Positions 1 through 8,098 of a DNA stretch of 64,000 bases are shown here, in pieces; within the stretch, counting starts at the first letter, position 1, and each line of letters opens with the position of its first letter. The translations under genes were made by a program, and so were the position numbers. The stretch covers positions 62,001-126,000 of the forward strand of contig CABJFQ010000002.1 of NCBI GenBank assembly GCA_902364975.1, written 5' to 3'. The notes under the pieces were generated by a model. It was given only the letters and a program-made list of their open reading frames with translations, was not told the origin of the DNA and ran no database searches. This DNA comes from Coriobacteriaceae bacterium. GTDB lineage: Bacteria; Actinomycetota; Coriobacteriia; Coriobacteriales; Coriobacteriaceae.

Positions 1-2361
1 GTTGTCGAGCAGTGCAAGGCTGCGGTTCAGTACCCTCCGTTTGGCCTGCCCATCCTCTTGAGCGGCGGCGTGGGTGTCGGTAAGTCTTTCCTTTCTCGCC
101 TTGTGTACGAGTACGGCAAGAACCAGGGCTTGCTGTCCCGCGACTCCTCCTATGTGCGCATCGACTGCGCCGGGGTCCCGGACGCCGCCTCGTTCAACGG
201 GCTTCTTGACGAGTCGATCGCGAATGCGCGCGGGGGTGTGGTCTTTGTCAACGGCATCGAGGCACTCTCTCCCTCTGCGATGGAGCACTGCCTTGCGACG
301 GCCCTCGGGCTCGATGCCTCCCAGGATGCGCCGCGCGCTCGCCTCGTTCTTTCGACGACGCTATCCGCCGATGACCTGAAGGTTTCCTCGGCCTACAGCA
401 AAATGCCCATCTGTGCCCGCGTCCCCTCACTCAAGGAGCGGACCCCCGAGGAGCGCGAGGATCTCATCTTGAGCTTCCTGCGCAGCGAGGGGTGCCGAAT
501 CGGTTCTGATGTGAAGATCAGCCGCGGCGCATACCGTTGCCTCGTGAACGCGGACTTTTCCGATAACATCGCCGGCTTGCGCGCCTGCGTGACGAACTGC
601 TGCGCCAAAGCGTTCCTCAATCGCGAGGGCGACTACGTCGTCGTTCGCCCGTATCTTCTTCCCAGCGGGCTCCTCTCCTCCGCGCAGATCGATCAACAGC
701 CCGACGATGGCGTTCTGATCGACGCGTCTCTGGATGCCGCCGAGAGCACAGGGCCGGTCGAGCAGGCGCTCGATGCCCTGTGCTCCCTCGATGAGCGATT
801 CTGCGCCGGGGAGCTCTCTGTCTCCGAGCTTGTCTCGCAAGCTGTCTCCGCTGTGCGCGGCGTTGAGGATCACTTGATCTTCGACCACGGCGTCGCCTCC
901 TCGAGGTCGCGCGCCTTCGAGCGCGTCGTGGGCGCGGTCCTTGCCGACGCAGGCTCTTCTTATGGCATCGAGCTTTCGAGGAAGGTCGCTTTTCTACTGG
1001 CCCAGGAGATTTGCCTGCAGTTGTGGCCGGGTATCGGCCTGGCTAAGCGAAAGTCTGCCTGTGCGGAGCAAATCTCCCATCTCCTCGGTGCCGTGACCTC
1101 CGAATTGCCGTTTGCCTCGAGTGTCTCCGATCAGGTCGCCGCAGACGTGGAAGGGGCGCTGGGAATCTCGCTCGATCACTTCACGAAGACGCTTCTGACG
1201 CTGTGCGTCGCATCGGAGTCTCGCGATGCGAAGGCCCTTCGGACGCTCTGCGTCATCCTGTCCCACGGCTACTCAACGGCGACGAGCATCGCCGACGCGG
1301 CGAACCGTATGCTCGGCATGCATGTGTACGAGGCTGTCGACATGCCCTACGACCAGCAGCTGAAGGACATCGTCGGTCCGCTCCAGCGCCTCGTCGACCG
1401 CCATTCCTACTGCACCGGGGTCGTGTTCCTCGTCGACATGGGCTCCTTGGAGGAGGCCTATAAGGCCCTCGAGAACGTTACCGACTCCACTATCGGCGTG
1501 GTGAACAACGTCTCTACCGGTCTTGCGCTCGAGATCGGGGTCGGGCTGCTCGGCGGCAAGTCCATCGCCGAGGTTCTTGGCGATGCGACCGCCGCGTGCG
1601 TGACGCACTGCAAGGTGATCGAGCGCGTCAACCGTGAGGACGCCATCGTCTTCTGCTCCGAGTCCGGGGTCGACGCCGCGGAGAGGATACGCCAGCTCGT
1701 CTCGCAGAGCCTCCCGCGCACCATAGGCGCGCGCCTGCTCACGAGGCCCTTCAAGCAGCTCGTCGCGAACGGGTCGAACGACGCCGTTTTCTCCGAGCAC
1801 CGCGTCTGCGCCGTCATCGGCACGGGAGACCCCGGGGTCGCCTCCGTCCCCTTCGTCGCCCTCGAGGACATCATGTCGACGGCGTCCGCCTCTAAGGTTG
1901 ATGTCGTGTTCGGCAGGTGGCTTGACGCTTCCGAGCTCTCTTCTTTCCACGAGAAGCTGCTCTCGAACATGACGCTGCAGAACGTCATCCGCTCCATCAC
2001 CATCCTCGACCCGGAGCGGCTATTCCATGAGATCGAGAGCGCCGTGCACGAGCTTCAGCGCAGGACAGGCGAGAAGATCGGCAGCAACGCCATCATTGGG
2101 CTCTACGTTCACCTCTGCTGTCTCGTCGAGCGCCTTGTTACCAGAAACCCCATTGAGACCTACGTTGGCCAGGACCGCTTCGAGGAGGAACGCGCCGATT
2201 TCATCGAGTCCTTCAGGCAGAGCTTCTCGAGCATCTCGACGCGCTATCGCGTAGAGGTTCCCGTAAGCGAGATCGCATATGTCTTCGACTACATAAGCGT
2301 GAGCGCCGCCCCGGCGCGAGAAGAGCGCCTCGGCTCCTCGGACCTCCTGCTCGACGAGTGA
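1..2361 (+). CDS. LevR-type PRD/PTS-controlled transcriptional regulator (5' partial)
   Basis: The reading frame is open to the left edge, so the N-terminus, where a DNA-binding domain would lie, is outside. Visible in order: an AAA+ P-loop (GGVGVGKS) just inside the window; a PRD1-like helical segment at about codons 245-345; an EIIA-mannose-like domain opened by SHGYSTATSIADAANRML with the likely phospho-His; an EIIB-Gat-like segment (FCSESGVDAAERI); and a C-terminal PRD2 with a His in LYVHLC. This matches LevR-family activators, which sense PTS phosphorylation. It lies directly upstream of a mannose-family PTS operon, its probable target. Oddities: the Walker B position reads VVFVNGIE instead of the usual LFLDE, and the GAFTGA loop expected between Walker A and B is missing. 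Sigma-54 activation is therefore doubtful. Confidence 0.85.
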   Translation, partial: VVEQCKAAVQYPPFGLPILLSGGVGVGKSFLSRLVYEYGKNQGLLSRDSSYVRIDCAGVPDAASFNGLLDESIANARGGVVFVNGIEALSPSAMEHCLATALGLDASQDAPRARLVLSTTLSADDLKVSSAYSKMPICARVPSLKERTPEEREDLILSFLRSEGCRIGSDVKISRGAYRCLVNADFSDNIAGLRACVTNCCAKAFLNREGDYVVVRPYLLPSGLLSSAQIDQQPDDGVLIDASLDAAESTGPVEQALDALCSLDERFCAGELSVSELVSQAVSAVRGVEDHLIFDHGVASSRSRAFERVVGAVLADAGSSYGIELSRKVAFLLAQEICLQLWPGIGLAKRKSACAEQISHLLGAVTSELPFASSVSDQVAADVEGALGISLDHFTKTLLTLCVASESRDAKALRTLCVILSHGYSTATSIADAANRMLGMHVYEAVDMPYDQQLKDIVGPLQRLVDRHSYCTGVVFLVDMGSLEEAYKALENVTDSTIGVVNNVSTGLALEIGVGLLGGKSIAEVLGDATAACVTHCKVIERVNREDAIVFCSESGVDAAERIRQLVSQSLPRTIGARLLTRPFKQLVANGSNDAVFSEHRVCAVIGTGDPGVASVPFVALEDIMSTASASKVDVVFGRWLDASELSSFHEKLLSNMTLQNVIRSITILDPERLFHEIESAVHELQRRTGEKIGSNAIIGLYVHLCCLVERLVTRNPIETYVGQDRFEEERADFIESFRQSFSSISTRYRVEVPVSEIAYVFDYISVSAAPAREERLGSSDLLLDE

Positions 2362-2484
2362 CCTTCCCCGCGCCGCCGCAAGCTGACCGCGCGTCCTCAA
2401 TAATCCGATAACCCCTTGCCCGGCGCGAATCCGGATAGCGCCGAGGCAGTACCGAACGCAAAACTTCATTTGATAGGAGCAAAC

Positions 2485-2958
2485 ATGAGTGTTGTTATGG
2501 CACGAATCGACAATCGCCTGCTTCACGGCATCATCGTGACGCAGTGGGCCCCGGTGTCGGGCGCGACCCGAGTCATGGTCATCGACGACAAGGTCGCTGG
2601 CGACGAGGTCCTGAAGTCCACCATGAGGATGGCGCGCCCCGCGGGCATGGCCGTTTCGATCATCTCCGAGCAGACCGCGCTCAAGAACTTCGCCGCGGGC
2701 AAGTACGACCGCGAGAAGGTCTTCGTCATCGCCAAGGAGCCCGAGACGATGCTTCGCCTGGTCGAGTCGGGCGTCGAGCTCCCGTCGCTGGTCGTCGGCG
2801 GCTCGCTCGTCAAGGAGGACGGCATCCAGCTCACCCAGCGCGCCTACGCCTCCGCCGAGAACGTCCAGAGCTACAAGGCGCTCATCGCCCGTGGCGTCAA
2901 GGTGACGGCCCAGTTCGTGCCCGCCGACAAGCCCGTCTCCGTCGCAGACCTCATCTAA
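2485..2958 (+). CDS. PTS mannose/fructose/sorbose family IIB subunit
   Basis: A 157-residue cytoplasmic phosphotransfer protein. The start ATG follows ATAGGAGC. RIDNRLLHGIIVTQW at residues 7-21 is the family signature, and His14 is the expected phosphorylated residue that passes phosphate from IIA to the sugar in the IIC/IID channel. The length is normal for a stand-alone IIB. It is the first gene of a tight IIB-IIC-IID-IIA operon, with only 9 bp before the next gene. The transported sugar cannot be read from the sequence; the downstream glycosidase and kinase hint at an oligosaccharide. Confidence 0.93.
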   Translation: MSVVMARIDNRLLHGIIVTQWAPVSGATRVMVIDDKVAGDEVLKSTMRMARPAGMAVSIISEQTALKNFAAGKYDREKVFVIAKEPETMLRLVESGVELPSLVVGGSLVKEDGIQLTQRAYASAENVQSYKALIARGVKVTAQFVPADKPVSVADLI

Positions 2959-2967
2959 GGGGGAAAT

Positions 2968-3753
2968 ATGGTCAACTTCACTATCCTGCAGGTCGTCCTT
3001 TTGACCCTGCTGGCCTTCATCAAGCACGTGGACTACTACGGCATCCCGATGATCTTCGTCAATTACGCCGTTTTCTGGGGCCTCATCACCGGAGTCGTCA
3101 TGGGCGACTGGAAGACCGGCCTTGTCATCGGCGGCACCATTCAGCTCATGCAGCTCGGCGTCGCGGGCTTCGGCGGCTCCTCCATTCCCGACTACGGCAC
3201 GATGGCCATCATCGCCACCGCCTACGGCGTGACCCTGGGCTCCGACACGGGCCTCGCCATCGGCCTGCCGGTCGGCATGCTCGGCATCCAGCTCGACGTC
3301 GTCGCCAAGATCCTCAACGGCTTTGTCGTCGAGAAGTCCCAGAAGTTCTGCAACGAGGGTAAGTTCAATCAGATGAACGCCATCCTGTGGGTCTGCCCCG
3401 CGCTCTTCGGCCTGTGCGCCGCCCTGCCCGTCTTTGTCTCCGTGACGCTCGGCCAGCCCGCCGTCAACTGGCTCCTCGAGGTCATGCCCCAGTGGTTCCT
3501 CTCCGGCCTCACCCTCGCCGGCAAGATGCTCCCGGCCGTCGGTATCGCCATGCTGCTCCGCTACATGCCAACCGCCAAGTACTTCCAGTACCTGCTCGCC
3601 GGCTTCTTCCTCTCGGCCTTCCTGAACGTGCCCATCATCGGCGCCGCCATCGTCGGCGTTGCCCTCGCGATTGCGTTCTACCAGCGTGCCGAGAGGGACA
3701 CCGAGCTCGCCGCCCACGCTTCCGCAGACGCCTTCATCGGAGAGGATGAGTAA
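2968..3753 (+). CDS. PTS mannose/fructose/sorbose family IIC permease subunit
   Basis: A 261-residue integral membrane protein with many hydrophobic segments, for example around residues 5-25, 35-60 and 210-245. The family-typical stretch GGTIQLMQLGVAGFGG sits near residue 55. With IID it forms the membrane channel of a mannose-family PTS. AGGGGGAAAT precedes the ATG. The stop is 2 bp before the IID start, which indicates coupled translation. The length is normal for AgaW/ManY-type IIC proteins. Confidence 0.93.
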   Translation: MVNFTILQVVLLTLLAFIKHVDYYGIPMIFVNYAVFWGLITGVVMGDWKTGLVIGGTIQLMQLGVAGFGGSSIPDYGTMAIIATAYGVTLGSDTGLAIGLPVGMLGIQLDVVAKILNGFVVEKSQKFCNEGKFNQMNAILWVCPALFGLCAALPVFVSVTLGQPAVNWLLEVMPQWFLSGLTLAGKMLPAVGIAMLLRYMPTAKYFQYLLAGFFLSAFLNVPIIGAAIVGVALAIAFYQRAERDTELAAHASADAFIGEDE

Positions 3754-3755
3754 CC

Positions 3756-4589
3756 ATGGAAAACGAGAACATCACCGCCGTCGCCGAGGGCAAGCCCTCC
3801 GGCTACAAGGTCACCAAGAAGGACCTGCGCAACGCGAACTGGCGCTGGCTCATGAGCGTGTGCACCTTCAACTACCAGACCCAGCAGGGCGCCTCAGTCG
3901 CCTACGCCCTCTCGCCGGTCCTGAGGAAGATCTACACGAACGACGAGGACTATAAGCAAGCGCTCAACAACCACTTCCGCTACTACAACACCCAGCCTTG
4001 GCTCGCCGCCATCATCCTTGGCGCCTGCGTGGCCATGGAGGAGCGCGACGGCCTAGCGGCGGCGGACGCCGTCCAAGACCTGAAGATCGGCACCATGGGA
4101 CCGCTCGCCGGCGTCGGCGACTCCCTGCTCATGACCATGATCCCGACCATCATGGGCTCCATCGCCGCCTACATGGCCATCGAGGGCAACCCCGTGGGAG
4201 CCGGCATCTGGTTCGCGCTCATCCTGGCCATCTTCTGGGTCCGCATGCACGCCCTCGAGTTCGGCTACAAGCAGGGCGTGAAGCTCGTCACCGACTTCAG
4301 CGAGAAGCTTCCCAACCTCACTGCCGCCGCCTCCGTGCTCGGCCTCACCGTGGTCGGCTGCCTCATCGCCTCGGTCATTGGCGTCACCTGCCCGATTAGC
4401 TTCAGCTTCGGCGACGTCGCGATGGAGATTCAGCCGCTGCTCGACAAGATCCTGCCTGCCATGATCCCCGCCGCCATCACGGGAAGCGCGTATTACCTTC
4501 TTACCAAGAAGAACGCGAGCATGACGGCCCTCATCCTCGTGGTGATCGTCCTCGCGATGGTCGCCTCCGCCGCCGGCATCCTCGCCTAG
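3756..4589 (+). CDS. PTS mannose/fructose/sorbose family IID subunit
   Basis: A 277-residue membrane protein found only in mannose-family PTS. The N-terminal cytosolic part contains the characteristic NWRWLMSVCTFNYQTQQG near residues 28-45 (family ER..F...N.ER..G-type region). GTMGPLAGVGDSL sits in the middle, and C-terminal membrane helices follow. It partners the upstream IIC. The start ATG overlaps the upstream ribosome-binding region, as expected for a coupled operon. No truncation is seen. Confidence 0.93.
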   Translation: MENENITAVAEGKPSGYKVTKKDLRNANWRWLMSVCTFNYQTQQGASVAYALSPVLRKIYTNDEDYKQALNNHFRYYNTQPWLAAIILGACVAMEERDGLAAADAVQDLKIGTMGPLAGVGDSLLMTMIPTIMGSIAAYMAIEGNPVGAGIWFALILAIFWVRMHALEFGYKQGVKLVTDFSEKLPNLTAAASVLGLTVVGCLIASVIGVTCPISFSFGDVAMEIQPLLDKILPAMIPAAITGSAYYLLTKKNASMTALILVVIVLAMVASAAGILA

Positions 4590-4615
4590 CTTCGACCCAA
4601 GAGATTGGTGAATCA

Positions 4616-5014
4616 ATGAGAAAGATAGTTGTGGCGAGCCATTCCCTTCTCGCCCAGGGCTTCAAGGACACCCTCGAGTTCCTTACGGGTAAGGGCGACG
4701 CCGTCAACGCCGTGTGCGCCTACGTGAACGACAACGGCGAGGGGCTCGACGCGGCGGTCGAGGCGGCTCTTTCGGGCACTGACGAGGTCGTCGTCCTCAC
4801 CGACGCGTACGGCGGCAGCGTGAACCAGCGCTTTTCCCGCTTCGCCTCCGACCGGATCCACGTGATCGCGGGTGTCAACCTCCCGCTCGCCATGACGGTC
4901 GCGCTCGCGCGCCCCGACGAGAAACTCGACTTCGACGCCCTCGTCAACGAGGCGCGCCAGCAGATCATCTACGTGAACGGTGCCAGTTCCGCCGAGTGCG
5001 ACGACGACGAATAG
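4616..5014 (+). CDS. PTS mannose-family IIA subunit
   Basis: A 132-residue protein that begins MRKIVVASHSLLAQGF. His9 is the expected phosphorylation site in the beta-strand-His motif of EIIA-Man domains. It receives phosphate from HPr and passes it to the IIB encoded upstream. The gene comes last in the IIB-IIC-IID-IIA order and is followed 12 bp later by the GH172 gene, so transport and hydrolysis appear co-transcribed. The homologous domain inside the LevR-like regulator could be its regulatory counterpart. Confidence 0.9.
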   Translation: MRKIVVASHSLLAQGFKDTLEFLTGKGDAVNAVCAYVNDNGEGLDAAVEAALSGTDEVVVLTDAYGGSVNQRFSRFASDRIHVIAGVNLPLAMTVALARPDEKLDFDALVNEARQQIIYVNGASSAECDDDE

Positions 5015-5026
5015 AGGAGGTCGACG

Positions 5027-6151
5027 ATGAGAGAGTTCCTTAAGGACGTGTGGATGCACGGCGGTGAGGAAAGCCGCGCCATCACCCCCGAGAACATCAC
5101 GGGCGAGAAGGGCCGCGCCGCCATGTCGGCCAGCCACCTCGGCGTCGGCCGCAAGGGCTCGTGCTGCGTGCCCCTTGAGTCCGGCGAGACCATCACGCTC
5201 GCGGACATCGAGGGCCCCGGCATCATCCGCCACATCTGGATGACCGTCCCCGACAAGACCGCCGCTGGCAGCTTCGTCATGCGTGACCTCGTGCTGCGCT
5301 TCTACTGGGACGACGAGGAGACCCCCTCGGTCGAGTGCCCTGTCGGCGACTTCTTCTGCAACGGCTTCGGTGAGCGCGCCATCGTCAACTCGATGCCCAT
5401 CTGCGTGAACCCGACGGGCGGCATGAACTGCTACTTCGAGATGCCCTTCAGGAAGCACGCCAAGGTCACGCTTACGAGCGAGCACCCCGGGTTCATTAAG
5501 TACATCTTCTACACGTTCAACTACGCGCTCACCGACGTGCCGGACGACGCCATGTACTTCCACGCCCGCTTTAACCGCGAGCGCAGCACCCGCAGGGGCG
5601 TCGACTACACCGTGCTCGACGGCGTGCGCGGCAAGGGCTACTACGTCGGCACCTACATGGCCCTGTGCGCCCTGGAGCGCTATTGGTGGGGCGAGGGCGA
5701 GATGAAGTTCTTCCTCGACGGCGACGAGGAGTTCCCCACGGTCACCTCGACGGGAGCCGAGGACTACTTCGGCGGTGCCTGGGCCTTCCTCGACAGGCCG
5801 CCCCACGCGCTGCCCGAGGCGCAGTGCTTCAACACGCTGTTCGCCGGCTACCCGTACCGCTCGACGCGCGACGCCACGCGCGACCGCTTCAGCGCGGGCA
5901 AGCCGAACCCGAATCCGATGCTCGCGACTAACGACGACGCGCTGCCCAGGCACGGCCTCTACAGGTGGCACCTTCCCGACCCGATCTCGTTCAAGGAGGA
6001 CCTGCGCGTGACGTTCCAGGACCTCGGCAACGACGACATCAAGCTCTACGAGCGCGAGGACGACATCTCCACCGTCGCCTACTGGTACCAAAGCGAGCCG
6101 CACGCCGTGCTCGCCCCGTTTGCCGCAAGGCAGGACCGCGTGCCCAGGTAG
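5027..6151 (+). CDS. DUF2961 / GH172 family glycoside hydrolase
   Basis: A 374-residue protein without a signal peptide, so probably cytoplasmic. Family hallmarks are WGEGEMKFFLDGD at about residues 221-233 and STGAEDYFGGAW at about 241-252, where GH172 enzymes carry conserved acidic catalytic residues. Characterised GH172 members act on difructose dianhydride I and on arabinofuranosides. The likely role here is to cleave the sugar brought in by the adjacent PTS. A ribosome-binding site (AGGAGG) precedes the ATG. The substrate is inferred, and an alpha-arabinofuranosidase role is equally possible. A stem region and a ROK kinase follow. Confidence 0.85.
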   Translation: MREFLKDVWMHGGEESRAITPENITGEKGRAAMSASHLGVGRKGSCCVPLESGETITLADIEGPGIIRHIWMTVPDKTAAGSFVMRDLVLRFYWDDEETPSVECPVGDFFCNGFGERAIVNSMPICVNPTGGMNCYFEMPFRKHAKVTLTSEHPGFIKYIFYTFNYALTDVPDDAMYFHARFNRERSTRRGVDYTVLDGVRGKGYYVGTYMALCALERYWWGEGEMKFFLDGDEEFPTVTSTGAEDYFGGAWAFLDRPPHALPEAQCFNTLFAGYPYRSTRDATRDRFSAGKPNPNPMLATNDDALPRHGLYRWHLPDPISFKEDLRVTFQDLGNDDIKLYEREDDISTVAYWYQSEPHAVLAPFAARQDRVPR

Positions 6152-6230
6152 GGTCGCCTCGAAACAAGCCAACGTTATGGGCGCCCGCGGTTGACCATGA
6201 CTGCGGGCGTCCCTTTGTAAGGAGGATCAC

Positions 6231-7115
6231 ATGAGCGAAAAGCAAATGAGGCTCGGCGCCCTCGAAGCCGGCGGGACCAAGATGGTCTGTGCCGTGGTGT
6301 CCGGCGACGGCGAGGTCCTCGACCGTATGGAGACCCCGACGCTTACGCCCGCCGAGACCGTCCCGCAGATGATCGAGTGGTTCACCGCCCGCGATGTGGA
6401 CGCGTTGGGCATCGGCGCCTTCGGCCCGACCTGCGTCGACCCCAACGACGAGCGCTACGGCTCCATCCTCCAGACGCCCAAGCTCGCGTGGCGAGGCCAT
6501 GGTCTTCGCGCCGCGTTCGCCGACGCCCTCGGGATTCCGGTGGCCTACGACACGGACGTGAACGTTGCCTGCCTCGGCGAAGTGGTCTTCGGCTGCTGCA
6601 AGGGGCTCGAGGACGCCGTCTACGTGACCATCGGCACCGGCGTGGGCGCGGGCGTCATGTGCGCGGGCAGACTCCTTCACGGCATGCTGCACCCCGAGGC
6701 CGGTCACATGCTGGTAAGGACCCGTCCCACCGAGGAGGGACGCTGCGTCTGCCCGAGCCACGCGAGCTGTCTCGAGGGGCTCGCCTCCGGCCCCGCCATC
6801 GCCGCGCGCTGGGGAAAGCCCGCGGCCGAGCTCGCGGACAACGATGAGGTGTGGGCGCTCGAGGGGGATTATCTGGGGCAGATGTGCGCGAACCTCGTGC
6901 TCATGTACTCGCCTCGCCGCATCGTCCTCGGCGGCGGCGTGATGCACCAGGAGCAGCTCTACGGCATCGTCCGCAAGAAGACCCTCGAATATCTGGGTGG
7001 CTACATCCAGACCGCCGAGCTTAAGGACATGGAGAGCTACATCTGCGCCCCGGGCTGCGGCGGCGACCAAGGAATCCTCGGCGCGGCCGAGCTGGCAAGA
7101 AGGGCGCTCGCGTAA
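6231..7115 (+). CDS. ROK family sugar kinase (fructokinase-like)
   Basis: A 294-residue kinase. The N-terminal phosphate-binding motif LEAGGTKM is at residues 11-18 and the presumed catalytic Asp109 lies in YDTDVNVA. The glycine-rich TIGTGVGAGV is at about 133-142. A zinc-type cluster (His159, then CVCPSHASC at 172-180) is typical of bacterial ROK fructokinases. GGAGG lies 6-7 nt before the ATG. It probably phosphorylates a free hexose, perhaps fructose, released by the GH172 enzyme. It is the last gene of the operon and is followed by a strong hairpin. Confidence 0.85.
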   Translation: MSEKQMRLGALEAGGTKMVCAVVSGDGEVLDRMETPTLTPAETVPQMIEWFTARDVDALGIGAFGPTCVDPNDERYGSILQTPKLAWRGHGLRAAFADALGIPVAYDTDVNVACLGEVVFGCCKGLEDAVYVTIGTGVGAGVMCAGRLLHGMLHPEAGHMLVRTRPTEEGRCVCPSHASCLEGLASGPAIAARWGKPAAELADNDEVWALEGDYLGQMCANLVLMYSPRRIVLGGGVMHQEQLYGIVRKKTLEYLGGYIQTAELKDMESYICAPGCGGDQGILGAAELARRALA

Positions 7116-7147
7116 CTTGCGCTCTCTCCGCCATACAACGCGTTAAG

Positions 7148-7197
7148 AAAAGACGAGCGCTTCTTGCCAATTGAGCGGCAAGAAGCGCTCGTCTTTT
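7148..7197. terminator. Bidirectional intrinsic terminator
   Basis: A perfect 21-bp inverted repeat (7148-7168 with 7177-7197) has an 8-nt loop and A-rich/T-rich flanks on both sides. It ends the PTS/GH172/ROK operon and also lies downstream of the opposing gene fragment at 7232-7518. Confidence 0.9.
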
Positions 7198-7231
7198 GCA
7201 TTTGTTTTTGGGGCAGGACGCCCCGCCTCCG

Positions 7232-7518
7232 CTAGAGTCCCTGGACCGCCACACCCACGAGGTTTGGACCGGTGTGGACAAGAAACGCGGGGCTGATGTC
7301 GGAGCGGACGACCTCCACCGCGTTGGCCACGCACTCGCACAGGGCCTGCTCCATGCGGTCGTAGAGGTCGGCGTGGGCCGAGGTGCGGCTCGCGGCAAAG
7401 CGCACCTTGGGGTGCTTCTCGACGATGGCGGCGATGAGCTTGACCTCGGTGCGATGCGGTACTTGCACAGCCATTTCGTGTACGCGAGGCTGTTGGCTTT
7501 CTGGGCCACAGCAATCAC
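7232..7518 (-). pseudogene. Decayed gene fragment, possibly DegV-like C-terminus
   Basis: The minus strand carries a gene-like segment in two frames. An N-terminal piece (MIAVAQKANSLAYTKWLCKY) runs out of frame and continues about 7430 in another frame as TEVKLIAAIVEKHPKVRFAA, ending with SPAFLVHTGPNLVGVAVQGL. The HTGP..VGVA ending resembles the C-terminus of DegV fatty-acid-binding proteins. The usual length is about 280 residues, so most of the gene is missing and a frameshift separates the parts. No function is expected. The family call is tentative; it could be another alpha/beta protein. Confidence 0.4.
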
Positions 7519-7710
7519 CTTCCCCCTAGTATGATGACCTGAACAATCCTCATGCTAGGGGGAAGGTTTTTGTCGCGTAGCGGAAATTGGCCTCCACCCG
7601 CTGAGCGGGTGGCTTTCTATGCCGCGCGTGCCGCGCGGCACGGACTAAAGTCCATGAATAAAAACGAGGAAGGCCACGTCCGGCCTCCCTCGCAAAGGGT
7701 CTCTGATTAC
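7517..7710. other. Hairpin-rich non-coding stretch (possible IS200/IS605-type end remnant)
   Basis: A 13-bp inverted repeat (7517-7529 with 7555-7567, ACCTTCCCCCTAG) is followed by a T-run. Then come compact hairpins: 7594-7601/7605-7612 (CCACCCGC), 7621-7628/7632-7639 (GCCGCGCG), 7642-7646/7649-7653 (GGACT) and 7671-7675/7682-7686. TTAC occurs at 7707-7710. No gene fits. Serial short hairpins of this kind are seen at ends of IS200/IS605 elements and in TnpB guide RNAs, but no tnpA or tnpB is nearby, so this is only a possibility. Confidence 0.35.
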
Positions 7711-7760
7711 TCCCACTCATTGGGGACAGACTTAAATGAGTGCTCTTGAAATGCCGGCGC

Positions 7761-7830
7761 CTGGGGACGTTCTTTTTCTGTCTGCAGTTTGGAACGTTCC
7801 TTTTCTGTCGGCAGTTTGGGACGGTCCTTA
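7761..7830. repeat. Dispersed intergenic repeat, copy 1
   Basis: Two or three near-copies of the motif TGGGGACGTTC plus TTTTCTGTCGGCAGTTTGG stand in tandem. The same motif recurs between genes at 58345-58413, 60376-60395 and 61373-61397, always outside coding regions. It looks like a REP-like repeat family of this genome. Confidence 0.6.
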
Positions 7831-8098
7831 GAGCTGCAGCGCGCCATGAGCGAAGGCGAAGCGGATCATCCTGTCTTTTGAGTTCTAAGCATAAGCCCCT
7901 GTCTCTGAGCAATGACCGGTTCGCATTTGTGCGTATTTGCGTGCGTGGGATTGCGTGAATATGCGTATAGATGCGCCGTTTACGGGACAAAAATGACCGT
8001 TTAGCGGTGAGATACGCAAAATCGCGCACAGACGCGCGTGTTTGTGCGAATATAGAGCTATCCGAAATGCAAGACGTTCTATGACACAGGAGGCACAT

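Noticed and set aside
2420..2484. Possible sigma-54 promoter before the PTS IIB gene
   Set aside because: GG and GC elements in GAGGCAGTACCGAACGCA are 11 bp apart instead of 10, and the upstream regulator lacks the sigma-54 loop.
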